Assembly (NCBI GenBank): GCA_022036555.1
Contig: CM039126.1
Span: 29,783,925-29,847,924, forward strand
Direction of reading: 5' to 3'
From: Microstegium vimineum
Lineage: Eukaryota > Streptophyta > Magnoliopsida > Poales > Poaceae
DNA: 64,000 bases
Shown piece after piece: positions 11,701 to 26,700 of this stretch. Under the pieces are notes generated by a model that had not been told where the DNA came from, did no database searches, and worked only from the letters and a program-made list of their open reading frames with translations. A program made the position numbers and the translations under genes. Numbering within the stretch: position 1 is the first letter of the stretch; every line of letters starts with the position of its first letter.

Positions 11701-14700
11701 TTCCCTATCTTACAATCTGCTATTTATAATAGCTTGTTTCTAAAAATAATAACTAAACTATATGGACTAGGAAATAGATAATAATTCTAATAGGACTAGG
11801 AATACTAATAGGGCCTTTAAGGCCCATACGCCTGGGAGTCCTCAGCCACCAGGGAGCCTCTTCCTTGTATACTGGACTCCGGTCATAACAGAATGCATAG
11901 CTTGCAGCGCTATATTGCGAGATGGGTGTATGTGCGTGGTAAGTTCTTGCCTTGCAGCTAGACAATTAAACAACTAGTCAATTATAAGTTCTAACTATGA
12001 ATTTCTTGCACTATGTGCTCTTAATGTCTAACTATGAATATCTTTGGTTTAATTTTAGGTGTGGCTTTTAACCAGATAAACAATGTAGAGTTCGATAAAG
12101 TTATAGAAGCAGCTGGCAGGTTTGGCCCTGGTGGAAAGAAACCAAACCAGCACCAATTGAGAGAGAAATTATTATTTGAGGAAGTTGAGGAGACAAAGAA
12201 GATGATGAAGGCACATGAAGAGGAATGGACTAAGAATGGTTGCTCAATCATGACAGATGCTTGGATTGATCAGAAAAGGAGAAGCATCATGAATATGTGT
12301 ATGCACTGCTCCATTGGCGCAAGCTTTCTTGAATCAAAGGAAACCTCAGAAGAGTCACACACTGGACAATTTATTTTTGAGTATGTGGATGGCTGTATTG
12401 AGAGGGTAGGTCTGAAAATGTAGTCCAAGTTGTCACAGATAATGCTTCAAACAACATGGCAGCAAAGGATTTACTTTTTGTGAAGAGGCCAAACATATTT
12501 TGGACATCATGTGCAACTCACACCCTTAATTTGATGCTTGAAGGAATTGGGAAGATGAAGAAGTTCAAGGGCTGCATTGATCAAGCTAAGTCACTTACCA
12601 TCTTTATCTATGCACACCATAGAACCTTGGCTTTGATGAGGAAATATACAAAGAAGAGAGATATTGTGAGGCCTGGTGTAACTAGATTTGCTTCCAATTT
12701 CCTAACTTTGCAAAGCTTGTATGAGAAGAAGGAGCAACTACGGGCAATGTCTCAATGTGATGAATGGGACAAATTCTTAGGTTTGAGCCACATCAAGAAG
12801 AATAGCAAAGGTGTCCTAGCTACTTCCACAATGACAAAGCCTACCTTTTGGAATGGGGTTGCACTTTGCTTGAGGGTATTTGAGCCACTGATCAAGGTAC
12901 TTCGCATGGTTGATAGTGATATCAAACCATCCATGGCATTTCTGTATGGGGATATCATAAAGGCCAAGGAAGAAATCAAGATGGGCTTTGGTAACATTGA
13001 GAAGACAGGAAATCTCAATCTGTACAACAATGTTATAGAGATCATTGATGATATCCTTGGCCTTTATGAATCCATATTATAGCTACAATGATGATTCCAT
13101 CTTCATGAATGAGGAAGTCATGGATGGATTATTCACTGCTGTTGAAACATTTTACCATGGTGACTATGACAAGCAAAACAAAGTGCTTAATGAGGAGCTA
13201 TGCAAGTTTAGAGAGAAACAAGGCCACTTTGGAAAACCTGTAGCAATGGCTGGCTGCAAGCAATATGATTTCAACCCAGGTAATTTATTTTCTTAAATAT
13301 ACACCTTGCTATAACCTAGCTGTAATCTACACCTTGCTTTAACCCAAGTAATTACAGTGTAGTTTAAGTTGATAGAAAACCTGGCTGTAGGCACTAATTC
13401 TGCATTAATTTGAATATTTGATATACGTTGCTGTTTATTTCAGTTTAATTTAAGTTGTTGATATAAAACTGACTGTAAGGACTAATTCTGCAATAAATTT
13501 GATATACTTGGTATTTTCACTTATAGCAACATGGTGGACAAATTATGGAACACAAGTTCCAACTCTGCAAAGAATGGCCATAAGGATTCTGTCTTTAACT
13601 TCTAGTGCTTCTAGATATGAAAGGACTTGGAGCTGTTTTGAAAGTGTAAGCCTCCCAACTCTTTGTACTTCTAAAAACTCTAATTATAAATTATGTCTAT
13701 ATAACTTGTGATTTCAGACTGTTAACGAAAACTAAATTTGGTTATGCAGAATCATACAAAAAAAAGGAACAAGCTGACATGTGAGCGTCTCAACCAACTT
13801 GTATTTGTTCAATACAATAACAGGATGAATGCAAAAAAAATGAAGGCCAAGAAGAATGAGAACATGGATCCTCTTTTGGGAACTGAAGCAACTAAAGCTC
13901 AGGGATGGCTTGTTGAAGGTGGTGATGAAGAGGATGGTGAGCCTATTTCTGGGCTGACATGGAAATTAATTGAAGAGGCTTGTGGGGTTGAGGAATGTGG
14001 GAAACTTCGTCGGAGTGCAAGGCTGGCCCAAATGAGAGATGTCAGTGAAGATGAATTTGAGTCTGAAAAAGAAGAAGCAATCAATGAGGATGAGATTGAC
14101 TTTGAATCTGACCAAGAGGATGTGATCCCAATTATTGGGGATGAGGAGGGCGAGAATGATGAGTAGTTAGTTGCCACTTTGTCACAATGACATATAGAGC
14201 TGCCAATCTGAATTTTGCTTTTCCTTGGCTAGTACCTAGTGATGCCGTGATGGGTAATCTTTTGGTTAAGACTAGTGATTGAAATTGACTGCAGTCTTGA
14301 TGTGACTGTGATGACCTAATGTTCTTGTGATTGAGAGTTGTGACCTGTGACTCTGTTTGAACTCAACTAAGATCCTTTTGCTTATTTATTAGTTATTTGC
14401 TGATTTGCCTTTTGTCTGTGGTCTTGTGTTGTGAGCCTTACCAATGTGGCATGATTTTTAGACATGGTGTAAGCTGAATTTATGTAATCACGTGATGTTA
14501 TGCACTATTGTACTGATCTCAGAAGACATGCTATATAGCTGTCATTTGCTAAAATACTTGATTTTTGCATGCACATATATAATTATATGTATTTTTTTAA
14601 AAAATAGTACGAAACTGTTTAGACCGTTTAACTCCGTTTAAACACCGTGTAAACAGCCTAAACGCTAAACGAAGGACCACCGTGTAAAGACCGTTTACCG

Positions 14701-17700
14701 TTTAGGAAAACATTGCATAATGATGAGCTGTATCAAAAAACTGTCGAGGATTTGTTGCTAAGGTGTTTAGGATTTGATCAAGTAAAAGTGGCCATGGAAG
14801 AAGTCAATGAAGGTATTTGTGGTACGCCTCAATCAGCCACGAAAATGAAGTGGTTATTGTGTAGAGCCTACTATGATAGCTGATTGCTTTCGTTACTACA
14901 AAGGTTGTGAAGAGTGCCACGGTTTGGGAATATTCAGCTTGTACTTGCTGATGTGCTTCATTCTATTGTCAAACCGTGGCCTTTTCGTGGCTGACAGCTA
15001 GATTTCATTGGCCAAATTCATCCCCCGTCTTCAAAAGGACATCGTTTTGTCTTAATTATTACAGATTATTTCACTAAATGGACCGAGGCAGTTCCTTTGA
15101 AAAATATGACACACAAGAAGGTAATTGAGTTTATCACTGGCATATCATTCATAGATTCAGCATTCCTCAGACATTAACTACAGATCAAGGGACATCATTT
15201 GTGTCTAAAAAGGTAAAGGTGGTGAAGTTCAAGGAAGGACTGCAATGATGGTGATCGACATCTAGATGTTGTCTTCTGTTTTCTTTTGTTTAGTTCTCTG
15301 TTAGGCAGTATCTCTTTGCTCGTTGGTGGAGGTTGTGTTAGCAGGCTCAGTGGTTTCATTGTTTTGGTTGTATTCCGGCTTTGGGTGGAGTGTCTTGTTA
15401 GATCATTTACACGCTTCTGTAAGCTGGTAACCCCAGCATGATATACTCTTTAAAACTTTCAATATAAGCTGGGCTATAAACCTTTGGGCCCTGTTTAGAT
15501 CCCCTTCAAAATTCCAAATTTTCCGTCACATCGAATCTTTGAATGCATGCATGGAGTATGAAATATAAGTAAAAAATATAACTAATTGCACAGTTTGTCT
15601 GTAATTTGCGAGACAAACTTTTCGAACTTAGTTACTTCATGATTGGACAATAATTATCAAATACAAACGAAACGCTACAGTGTCAAAATTTTGAATCTAA
15701 GCAAGGGCTTGGTCCATTGTTTTTAGGTCGTCCGATTAATCGCGATTAGTCGTCCTGGTCGGTCCCAGGTGGTCGATTAGCAGGCCCGACTCGACCAGCT
15801 CGACCAGAAACCTAGTCGTCCGACTAGTCGTCGACTAATTGCGATTAGTCGTCCGAACAGGTCATGGACGACCAGGTTGTGGACTCTGTTTTTCGGCTTA
15901 TCTGTACTGCTGAACTAGTTTGGACTTTGGTTATGCAATATGCTAGCTGTGTTACTTAGTTTCTACTGCTGTGCAGCAGTGCTGTTGTTAAGGTGTGTCA
16001 AGATCAAGTCTACATTAGTGTTGCTACTTGCTAATTATGGTTCTCTTTGGTATTCCAGACTTTTATTGTGTATAATATAGTATATATAGAGGTATATATA
16101 TAGGTCGACCAGCTGAAATACCAGGACAACCAGGAGACGACCAGGATCGACCTGGTCGACGATTAATCACGATTAATCGCCTGGTCGGTCCCAGGTCGAC
16201 CAGGATCGACCAGTCGACCAGAAAACATTGCCTTGGTCTAGAAAAAATTGTACCATGTGATTTTTCAAATAACTTTGATGGAAACAATAAATCAGAACAA
16301 GTTGAAAACATCTTATAATTCCTGTTTAAATCATTCTATAGAATATTTGTAGTGTCAAACCTCTCCATCCGGTGAGAAACTCAGAACTGATATCAATATG
16401 GTTGCTGTTGGATTTGATGATCCTGTGAGTAACCTTGGAAGACCTGGTGGTCCACTTGCATCAAGAATTTTTATCTTTGTGACACTACATACAAAGATAA
16501 AATGACAAATAAGAAAAACAATAAGTAAAAAATCAACCTCCATCCCCAAAAGAATTCAATTCTGAAAGTGTCATGGTTTAGTATACTAAGTTTGATCGAT
16601 TATAGATTAAAATGCATAAATACTCTTATATCAAATAAACATCATTAGATTAATTACAAAATGTATTTTCATAATAAATTAATTTGGAGCCTTAAATATG
16701 AATACTATTTACTAGAAACCTGGTCAAACATGAAACGCTTTAACTGGCACGCATACCATAGTTGCATTCTTTTCAGAATGAAGGTATTATTATATAGGAA
16801 AAGGAAAAAGTCAACTTAACCCCCTCACCTATCTAGCGTAGTCTACTTCAGCCCGTCAACTATAAAACCGTTGCGGGATGCTCGAGCTAACGATGCTCGA
16901 GCGCAGCTGCGGGATGAAGTAGACCTCCGTCAGAGCGCGGTGCTCCCCGTTCCGGCACCTGAAGACGACGGTGCCCTAGCCACGGATCTGCACCCGCGAA
17001 CCGTCGCCGAACTTGACCGATCCGGTCTTGCTCTCGTCGAGGTCGGAGAAGGCGGCGCGGCAACCAGTCATGTGGTTGCTGGCCCCGGAGTCGAGGTACC
17101 ACCTCTGCTCCAAGCTGTCGCCGACAGCGCCTAGGTGGACCTGCGCGCGCGGCTCGTCGAGGTGGACAGCCAGCGGCGCAGTCCCTTGCTCCACCTTCTC
17201 CTCCTCTGCTTCGCCTTCCTGCTGTGGACGACCGAACACACTTTCTCCGTTGTGGAAGCACCAAACACACTAATTGAAATTGTTGTTGAACAGCCTCCCG
17301 TGTAGTTCGATGTCTTCTTTGGCTCTGGAGGCCACGTGCCTTGTGTCCATGGAGCTGTTCTGAAAAATCCTCCTATTCCTTTCCTTCTAAATATTCCAGA
17401 ACATGTAGATTACCACTCCATTGAACTCCCTCCCTTTCCTGTCAATAGGACAGCAAGTTGGGAGTATGGCTATAGTGCCAAATAGTAGGCAGCATGGCCC
17501 TGTGTTGAGTGTTTTTTTTTTCTCGAACACGCAGGAGAACTGCGTATCTTTGCATTAAGAAGGAAAAGGGGCAGGAGCCCTTACAACACACACACACACC
17601 CCTATATGTTGAGTGTTGACTTTTGTATGTTTTAGCTTCTACATGAAGGAAGTGGCTAGCTGCAGCCATCAGTTCAGCAGCCCCATTCTCCTGTGCGTGT

Positions 17701-17743
17701 ATGCTCTGTTCTCAACTCCCTCTCTTCTACCTCCAGCCCAACT

Positions 17744-17789
<46 letters not shown>

Positions 17790-20700
17790 CTGAGCTGTGA
17801 GCTGCTGCCCGGCAAGGCCAGCAGCCAACATTCTGCTCAATGATTTCCTTTTGGATTTCATTTCCATAAGAATAGATGGATGTGTATGTTCGTCACAGCC
17901 TATAACCAATCCTCCTTTTCCTGGGCTTGAAACAAAATATGTGGAGTTCAATGAACTCAAAAATTATATATTTCAATTTTGTTCTCCTAGATTTATCTTA
18001 AAGATACTAAAATAGTTTAGTCTAAAGACTACCAATGAATTTCGGAAAAATCTATTGCCATAAGTCAAAATAAATATGAAAGATAATCCAGGGGCACAAC
18101 AGAAAAAGGAACTTAGTGTAAGGCACATAAGCCCCCTAATTAAAAGGATAAAAAATGATTGAATCATATGAAATGGCAGATCAGACATTTTAAATGGCCA
18201 TAACCGTTGAGGATATTTCATGAGTCCATGTAAATTTTTATTTTTACATGTCAAATGAAGGTTCAAAGCATGTCAGAGGAATTAAACTACAGATGTAGCA
18301 TATCAGTTCAACATTGAATGAGAGAATATCTCAGTGCTACCAAACATTGGACAGAATCAGAACTTGTCACAGGTAACTATGTTACGTGACTGCTAGGGCT
18401 GAGGGGCCGGGGGAGGGGGGGAGGGGGCGGGGAGGGGGGAGGAGGGCAGTTGAGGGAGTGGCGGTGAGCTGCCATGCTACAGAACCCGCTTTGGGCTGCA
18501 AGGGCAAGAGAGGGCCGGCCAGGGCGTTGCCCGCGGCTGAACAAGAGGAAAGGTTTTTCCTTCTAATTCTTGCTTGGCTAGATTGATACATCTCTCCTTA
18601 TATAGACTCCCAAGCAAGGATTACTCGACCCCTGAGCAAGGGGCCCTTATCTTTAATTAACCCTGACACTAACGGGATATACTGCCAGCCCAGGCCCAAT
18701 AGGCCCATGATGTACTCTAACAAACTACATTAGGCCTGATGCCATTAGGGAAAAAACAGATTTTCCTATGATGTCCCTTTAACACACACTGAGTTTCCAA
18801 AGGAGAAAGAAAACAAAGGGGATCTAGCCAAATTTGTCCTTTCTTGTAAAGTCAGCAGGCCAAAGACTGATATTTAGATGGCTCATGTGACGACAAATTA
18901 ACAGGAGAGAAACATTTGTATTATTTTCTGGAGGCCTACAGGATGTGGTAAACTGGTAATCATTTTGTGGAACAAAGGCACATTAAGAGAAAGAGAAGAT
19001 GCATAAGGAAAAATATGTTTTAGTAAATTGAAAGCTATGTACCTTTCTATGTCATAGACTCGAATTGTGGCATAATGAATCTCTCCAATAGCATCACCAA
19101 CAGCTAATCTTGTCATTGACTCATTGAGAGCAACCATCGGAAATACACGTGCCATTTCTCTTAGAGCCATCATTGAACTAATAATACAAGCTTTTCGCAT
19201 TATTAGATTGCTTGGATCCATAGTGTGTAAGATGTAGCTGATTGCCTGCACAAATATTCAACTATAAGAACTACAGAAAAGTACATAGAAGAGTTTTTTT
19301 GACTAAATCAAGACTCTAGGAATCATTATGAAAAATGGTTACAATGCCAGAGGATAATTTGTGAAAGCTAAAGTAATCCTGCAAAACAAATGTACCTAAA
19401 CCTTCTTAACTTTTCTTTTACTTATCCCATAGCTACTCGAAGTTGGACGAAACATAACCATGTTTATCCAAACACAAAGAATAAGGTCAAGAACACCTCG
19501 AAGACTAGGATTCAAAAGTTTACAAGTTAGAATCATTTACAAATATAATATTTAACAATACATGAAAGAAAAACAACACAATGAATTATAGTCTTACCAA
19601 TCAAGAAATGATTTATACATTTTGAGTAAGAAAATGAAAGATAGAGATGCAAGATCAACCTTTTCCCTAAAACGTTATTTAGATAAAATAATATACATCA
19701 TAATTTCTTATAGTGACAAACCAGTCTTTGCATTGTGCAGATTTGTTCAGGGTTTAAGACTTCTGAGAGAAAAGGTTTACAATACAAATTGGAGAGCCCT
19801 CCGAGCTTTGATGACAATGACTACAGTAATAATTCTCTCAAAAGTTACAACAATTACAAATAGGTAGAAACATTTCTAACCTTATCGAGATAAGGGATCA
19901 AGGACTTTGGTGCACCTCGAACCACACGGATAATAGTTTTAAGTGAAGCGACATGAACAGGTGAATCAGACGAAGTAGCCCAAATTTGGCTCTCTATTAC
20001 ATCAAAAAATCCTGTTACATCAGCCATAGCCAAGCTTGGTAAAAGGGTGCCAACCAATGCCTCCCGCATTGTAACGGCCACTGCAGTTTTATGGATAGCA
20101 TTGCTCGAAGGTGCAGTGCTTAGGCACTCAATTTGGAAAAGGATATCGCTCATAAAATGAGTGATCTCAGCACCCAAGCATGCTTTCCAAGTGTTTTCCA
20201 TCCCCTCTGCTAGAAGTTCAGCTGCAGTTGAACTATATCGAGCATTCATCGACATAACTAACTTGATTAGTCGACTAACAACTAAACTTGAAAGTTTAAC
20301 TTTCACAACGCTTGGATACCAAACGACCAAAGCAGCTGCAACTATGATATTTGACGCCACTGCGTCCTGGCTTGTGCCTCCTATCCATGATAACCATTCA
20401 TGATTTTCAAATGATTCCAACCATAAGATCATCTTAGTAGTGTCACTATCATCTTTATCAACATTTCCATCATCTGCCTTCAACTCTCCATAATGGGATA
20501 CAGAAGCACTCTGCAAAGCAGAGATAAGATCATTCATATTATCTGATGAAGACAAGGGGACATCAGCCACTTTATTTTTGTTTATTCGTAGTGGTTGTGG
20601 AATAGAACGGGGAGCTGCACAGTGGAACAAGGAACGTGCAGCCATTCGCACATGTTCCGAAGGGTGTTGCCAAAAGCTCACCAGAAGCTGCAAGACATTT

Positions 20701-23700
20701 GCCAGTTAGTTCGCCTCTTAAAACCTTCTATTTACAAGCACACAGCTGTGCTAACATGTTACCATTGACACAAACCAAGTACTAAATCTAAATGAAAATA
20801 TCATTAAATTTAAAATTCAAATTTTATTATAATTACATACCTGCTATCTATTTTGAATAAAACCAAAACACATATCTTACATTAAAGGATGTATCCTCAA
20901 AACATTATTACAAATATGAAATATGTGGAGAATAAATAGTTGTAGGAACTTTTGCAATAAGGGTCCACATTGGGAAAACTTTTACACCGCTAAAGGTTTT
21001 CATAATTGCTTAGTATAAAAAAATAAACAAGTGTAATAAGGTTTAGTCCTAGACAATCATGACCAAGGTCAGAATAGCGATAGTTATCAGAGTATCGCAC
21101 AATAATACCTCAGCTGAATGATACAAGTCACACACAGAATGATTTTTACGTAAGGTTCCAGTGTTATGGTGGTACATTTGTAGAATCTTTAGTCGTGATA
21201 CATATATTTGATTTTGTACGATCCACTGCACAAGCTGTAAAACTATCACAGAATTACATGAAAGATAAGCTTGTGTGTTATGCTGTTATTGGAGCTCCAA
21301 TCTAGGATTCCCTTAAGATAGAAAGTAGAACTGTACAGTTGTAAGGCTAATCACAGCCATTTTAGCTTCTTATGCTTTAGTTATTGGGTTTGTTTTCCCC
21401 TTAGCTGTAAAGTGATGCTTTAGGTCTTTAAATTGAACCAAGCATGCAATAGCACTGCCAATCATTCCAACAATCCCAGCCTTTGTTGTCTGTTTGTCTA
21501 ACATTTGGTATCAGGAGACCACCTCGTTGAGCCAGTGCAGGGTCGCGGCCACCACTAAGGCTGAAGCCACGGGCGCGCATCGCAGCAGCAGAAGTGGCGG
21601 TGTAGGTAGCCGATAAGGCGAGAGAGGCGACGGCCGCGGCCGAGGCTGCAACGACTGCTGCTCTGCACGCCGAGGAGGACGGCGACGAGGAGTGCGCCCA
21701 TGTGTGACGGAGCCCGCATAGGCACTGCCAAGTCTCGTCATCACCCGTGTGACATCACGGTTGTCGTGGTCGGCGCACGTCGCCCGTCATCCACCAGGTG
21801 ATCAAGGAATAGGAGCAGCACGCCATGGCCGATGCTCACCTAGACGAACTACAATGAGTAGAGTATGATGAAGAAGGTGAAGATGCAGGCCCGGTAGCTC
21901 TGGGAAGCCGTCGAGTTCGGCGGCGCCGAGTTCACGACAACCGACGGGCGCTTGAGGCCCTGCTCGCCTCCATCCCACCGGAGATAGCAACCTCCCTTGC
22001 GACCAAGCCGACCGTCAAGCACGCTAGGACTCCATTGCCGCGAAACGCATCGACATCGATCGCGTCCGCAAAGCCACCTTGCAAGGTTGTGCTAGGGGAC
22101 TGCCCCAGAGAAGACGGCGATGACTTCATTCTCTGCCTCTCTGGCCTAGTGCAGCAGCTGGCCCGACACAGCGATGTCAACGAGCAGAAGGCAGTGGAGA
22201 AGTACCTATGCGTTGTCCCCAAGTACACATGAGTCGCCAGCATGACAAGTCCGCACAGGTCGCTGTGGATGAGCTCGAGCTGCTTCTGTGCGCAATACAT
22301 AGCCTGATAGGGAAACGGTTCTGCTTGGTGACCACGCACATGTCGCACAGCTACTCGGCATGGTTGATCTGAGGCATCCCATGCACCATCTTCTTGCGCT
22401 CTAGCTTCTGCAGGGACTCAAACTGGTGTTCGAAACGCTAATGCCAGTGCCAAGCCTCATCATCGTGACAAGCGGCGAGGTAGAGGTGTCAGGCAACCCC
22501 GATGGGCAGCACATACAGGCAGTTGCACCCGTGGTTGACCTTAGCGAGGGCTCGGGCCGATTCTAGATCCGCAGTACGATCTCCAGCCGTGAGCCACCTT
22601 TATCAAGCTAACCGAGACCGATGGAGTTGTGGAGCGCCGGGATATAATAGACGTTGTGGAGTAGCTTGTGCTCGCCAATCTTGGCCACGAAGACGTTGCA
22701 CCCCGACGCCGAAGATCTCAGCAGGGGGCACCATAAAGCATATCCAAGCTGTTACAGAGGAGTGCGGCACAAGCTCTGAGCGCTACACACCGACAACGGA
22801 GCAGAGTTCATCGCAGCCAAGTTCGCCACCTATTGCGCTAACGAAGGCATTCAGTGGCACTACTCCACGCAGTACACGCTGCAGCAGAATGGCGTGGTCA
22901 AACGCTGAAACCAGACTGTGGTGGCAACCACGCGCACATTCTAGGGAGAGGCACTGATGACCGCCGTTCACCTGCTCAACTGATCGCCAACCAAGAGCTT
23001 GGAGGGCAAGACCCTATACCAAGCCTGGCATGGGCGCACGTTGGCGGTCGGACACCTTTGCAAGATCGGCTTTTGGCGTACGTCAAGGACCTGAACCACA
23101 TCGGTAAGCTGGAGAACAGAAGCACGCCAAGAGTCTTCATTGGCTACGCTGAATATGTCAAAGCATACCACATCCTTGACCCAACGACTCAGCACGTGCG
23201 CATGGCGCGCAACGACACAGCTGGGCCAAGGAGACTAGTGGCAGCACGATGACGACGTCAGACAAGTTCCTCGTCAACTACGTGCAACTTCAAGGAGCTG
23301 GGGAAGCGAATGGACCTGCACCTGCATCCGGTTCAACTGCCTCAACACCCCGGACATTGTCGACTCCATCGATCACACCATCTCTTGACTAGGGAAGCAT
23401 GTTGGGCACACCGACACAGGGCAACGAGCAGCAACGTTCGCCACATCTTTGAAGAGCGATGAGGACCGCATCGACGCCACGCAAGATGACACCTCGCTGC
23501 ACTACCACACCATTGACGACATACTCAACGATAAGGCAGCGTCAGGGTGCTTGCAGCGCAACATCGACAACAAGCTACACTTGATGCACATAGGCGAGCC
23601 TTGCTCCTTTGCTGAGGCTGAAGGTGATGTGGCCTGGCGCGCCGCAATGCAACAAGAGATGGACTCCGTCGAGCACAATTAGACTTGGGAGCTCGTCAAC

Positions 23701-26700
23701 CTGCCCGATGGCCACCGCCTGATCATTCTCAAATGGGTGTTCAAGTTGAACAAAAATGAGGCGTGGGAGTTTGTCAAGCACAAGGCGAGGCTTGTTGCGC
23801 ATGGCTTTGTGCAGCATGAAGCGATCGACTATGACGACGCATTCGTGCACCCGTGGCTCGTATCAAGTCCATCTGCATCCTCCTCACGCTGGAGGGCCTT
23901 GAGAGATGGCTCGTCCACCACATAGACGTGAAATCGGCGTTCCTCAATGGTGACTTGAAGGAGGAGGTGTACGTGTAGCAGCCCCCTGGCTTTGTCATTG
24001 CCGGCAAGGAGGGCAAGATGTTGCGACTACAAAAGGCACTCTACAGCCTGCGACAAGCACCAAGGGCTTCGAACACCACGCTCAAGGAGATGGGCTTCCG
24101 CAAAGCACACACCAAGAGGTTGTGTACCGGTGGGGTAGCAGGAGCTCCATCCTACAGTTCGATGTCTACGTCGACAACCTTATAATCACCAGCACGGAAG
24201 AAGCACAAGTGGAGGTGTTCAAGGCTCAAATGAAGGCTACCTTCCAGATGAGTGACCTTGGCCTCCTCTGTTTCTACCTCAGCATTGATGTGCACCAAGA
24301 TGACTCTGTCAATTCCCTCCGTCGCTCGTTACGCCAAGCGCATCGTCGAGTTGGGTGGCCTGGATAGGTGCAACCCCACCCACACTCGAACGGAGGAGCG
24401 TTTCAAGATGAGCCGCTATAGCATAGCGGAGGAGGTCGATGCGACGCAGTACTGGCGCATCTTCACCATCTTGCACTACCTGGCACATACCCGTCGTCAG
24501 GTACGTGAACCAATTCATGGAACGGCCAAAGGTGGAGCACAGCAGGCCATCAAGTTGATTCTACGTTGTGTCACGAGCACTCTCAACTATGGCCTGCACT
24601 ATGCAAGGCGTCCCGGTGCGGCACACTGCGTCGGCTACTACAACAGTGGCCTCGTCGGTGGTATCGACACGAGCAAGAGCACAAGCGACACGTTGTTCTT
24701 CCTCGGCAACTGTCTCATGAGCTGGCAGTCCATCAAGTAACGTGTGGTGGCACTATGAAGTTGTGAAGCTGAGTACATTGCTGCTACCTCTGTTGCAACA
24801 CAAGCACTCTCGCTGGCTGGGCGAACTGCATGGCAAGGAGGCCCAACCCCGTCTTCCACAAGAGAAGCAAGCACATCCAGCTCAAGTACCACTTCATGAG
24901 GACAAGAGTGTTAGGGCCAATCACATAAATGTCGTGGACCAGCTTGCCGACATTCTCACCAAATCTCTTGGACAAGGAAAATTCCATGAGATGCGAGCTC
25001 GATTTCGAATGGTTCACATCAAGTCAAAGACCGCATGCGAACACATGGTTGATATGTGCCCATGATGTTCAGTTTTAGTGATGAGTGATTGTTCAACATT
25101 CGAGTATTTCAGTTTGAGCGGTTTCACTAATCAGTTTTAGTTATGAGTGATTGTTCAACATTCGAGTATTTCAGTTTGAGCGGTTTCACTAATCCACTGC
25201 GAATGCAGAAAGTTGCTTGTCTATCGGCTTATGTTGTGCAAGTCGAGCTCGGAGACGGTAGTCAATGGCGAGGTGAAGGTCGAGTAGAGGCGTGCTGTGC
25301 CGATGGACTGAGAGCGGTGAAGGGCGGACGTGAGGCTCGGACCGACGGACCGGAGGGCTGGAGAACTAGCCGTGGTGGCTGGCACTTGGCATCGACAAGT
25401 GCGAGAAGACATGGAGGTAGACCATGTTGACCATGTCAAGACGGCGGGCGAGTAAGTTGAGCGGGAAGGCTTAGAAGGACTTAGCGCCCGACCGGACGAG
25501 GACGAGGTGGCACGTGTCGAGCGGTTTGGTGGTTTGGGCCTCAAAACTCGGGGTTCGGTGGTTGAGCCGAAAGCCATAGGTGGACCGGTTTTACGAGTTT
25601 GGACCTCAAAACCCGGACAGAGCTTCCGAGGAAGCGAAGGCGACACGTGGCGGAATCCTAGAGGTTGCGTCGAGGCGACGGCAAGTCCAAGCAGGAAGCG
25701 GGGCCGTCCGATGAAAACCTAAGAAGATATTTCGGGAGCTTGGACTGCAGTCAGGACTAGGTAGTTCACTCATGTATCGAGGGGCTAAGTGGAAATTTTC
25801 ACTAGACCTCCTTATTAGTAACGATGAAAACGGATCGGATACGAACGGATATCGTCGATATTGTATTTGTTTTCATATTTCTGTTCGGATTCGGATTCGA
25901 ATACGAATAGTATCAGAAATATCGGATAGGATACGATAGATATCGACATCATAAATATACCAATTTTAGTATTCGAATACGAATACGGTATCGGATGTTA
26001 ATCTTCGGACTCGGATACGAACAGGTCTAAACTCCTCTAAACGAATTCAGTCGAACGGACGGTCGAATAAATATCCGTACCGTTTTCATCCCTACTTATT
26101 AGGGGATGAAGGGTTATCCTCATCCTTACCTCTAGCATTTGCCTCTTCCACCTCCCACCTCTTAGGTTCCCTTCCTCTAGGTCTTCATGCTTGAGGTCCA
26201 TGGATGAACTACTTGTGAATCTTGTTTCCGTGCCAAGGAAAGGAGGTCGTAACCTCCTTGTCTCCTTTGGGAGTTGATTTTGAAATTGCTTGTCTCCGCA
26301 TTCTTCGCTTTTGCAATTTCGTTTCTCGATTCCCGTTGCTCAATCTCTCTCCTCGATCCGTGTTTTGGAAATCCGTTTGAAGGAGAAGTTGTTGCAACCC
26401 TTGTGAGGTAATCCACCGAAGGAATCGGCTTGGAATGGGGTGAGCAACGAGATCGATTCGTTTTCATGCTTTGTTTGTTTTTTCTTCGGTTTGCCTTTCC
26501 CGAATTGATTCTAGAACTTGTGAGGGTAGGAAGATCAAGATCTTCATGGAGTAGAGTCACATCTACCTAAGAAACCACCCCACAAAGTTTGGATTCAATC
26601 GGAGTTGAAACGAACGAGTTCCACCGATCTTCGCGTTTACTACGCAGTTTGACGCTGCCATCGAACGTTGTTCTTAGCACCGGTGAGTCCATTGCTTTGT

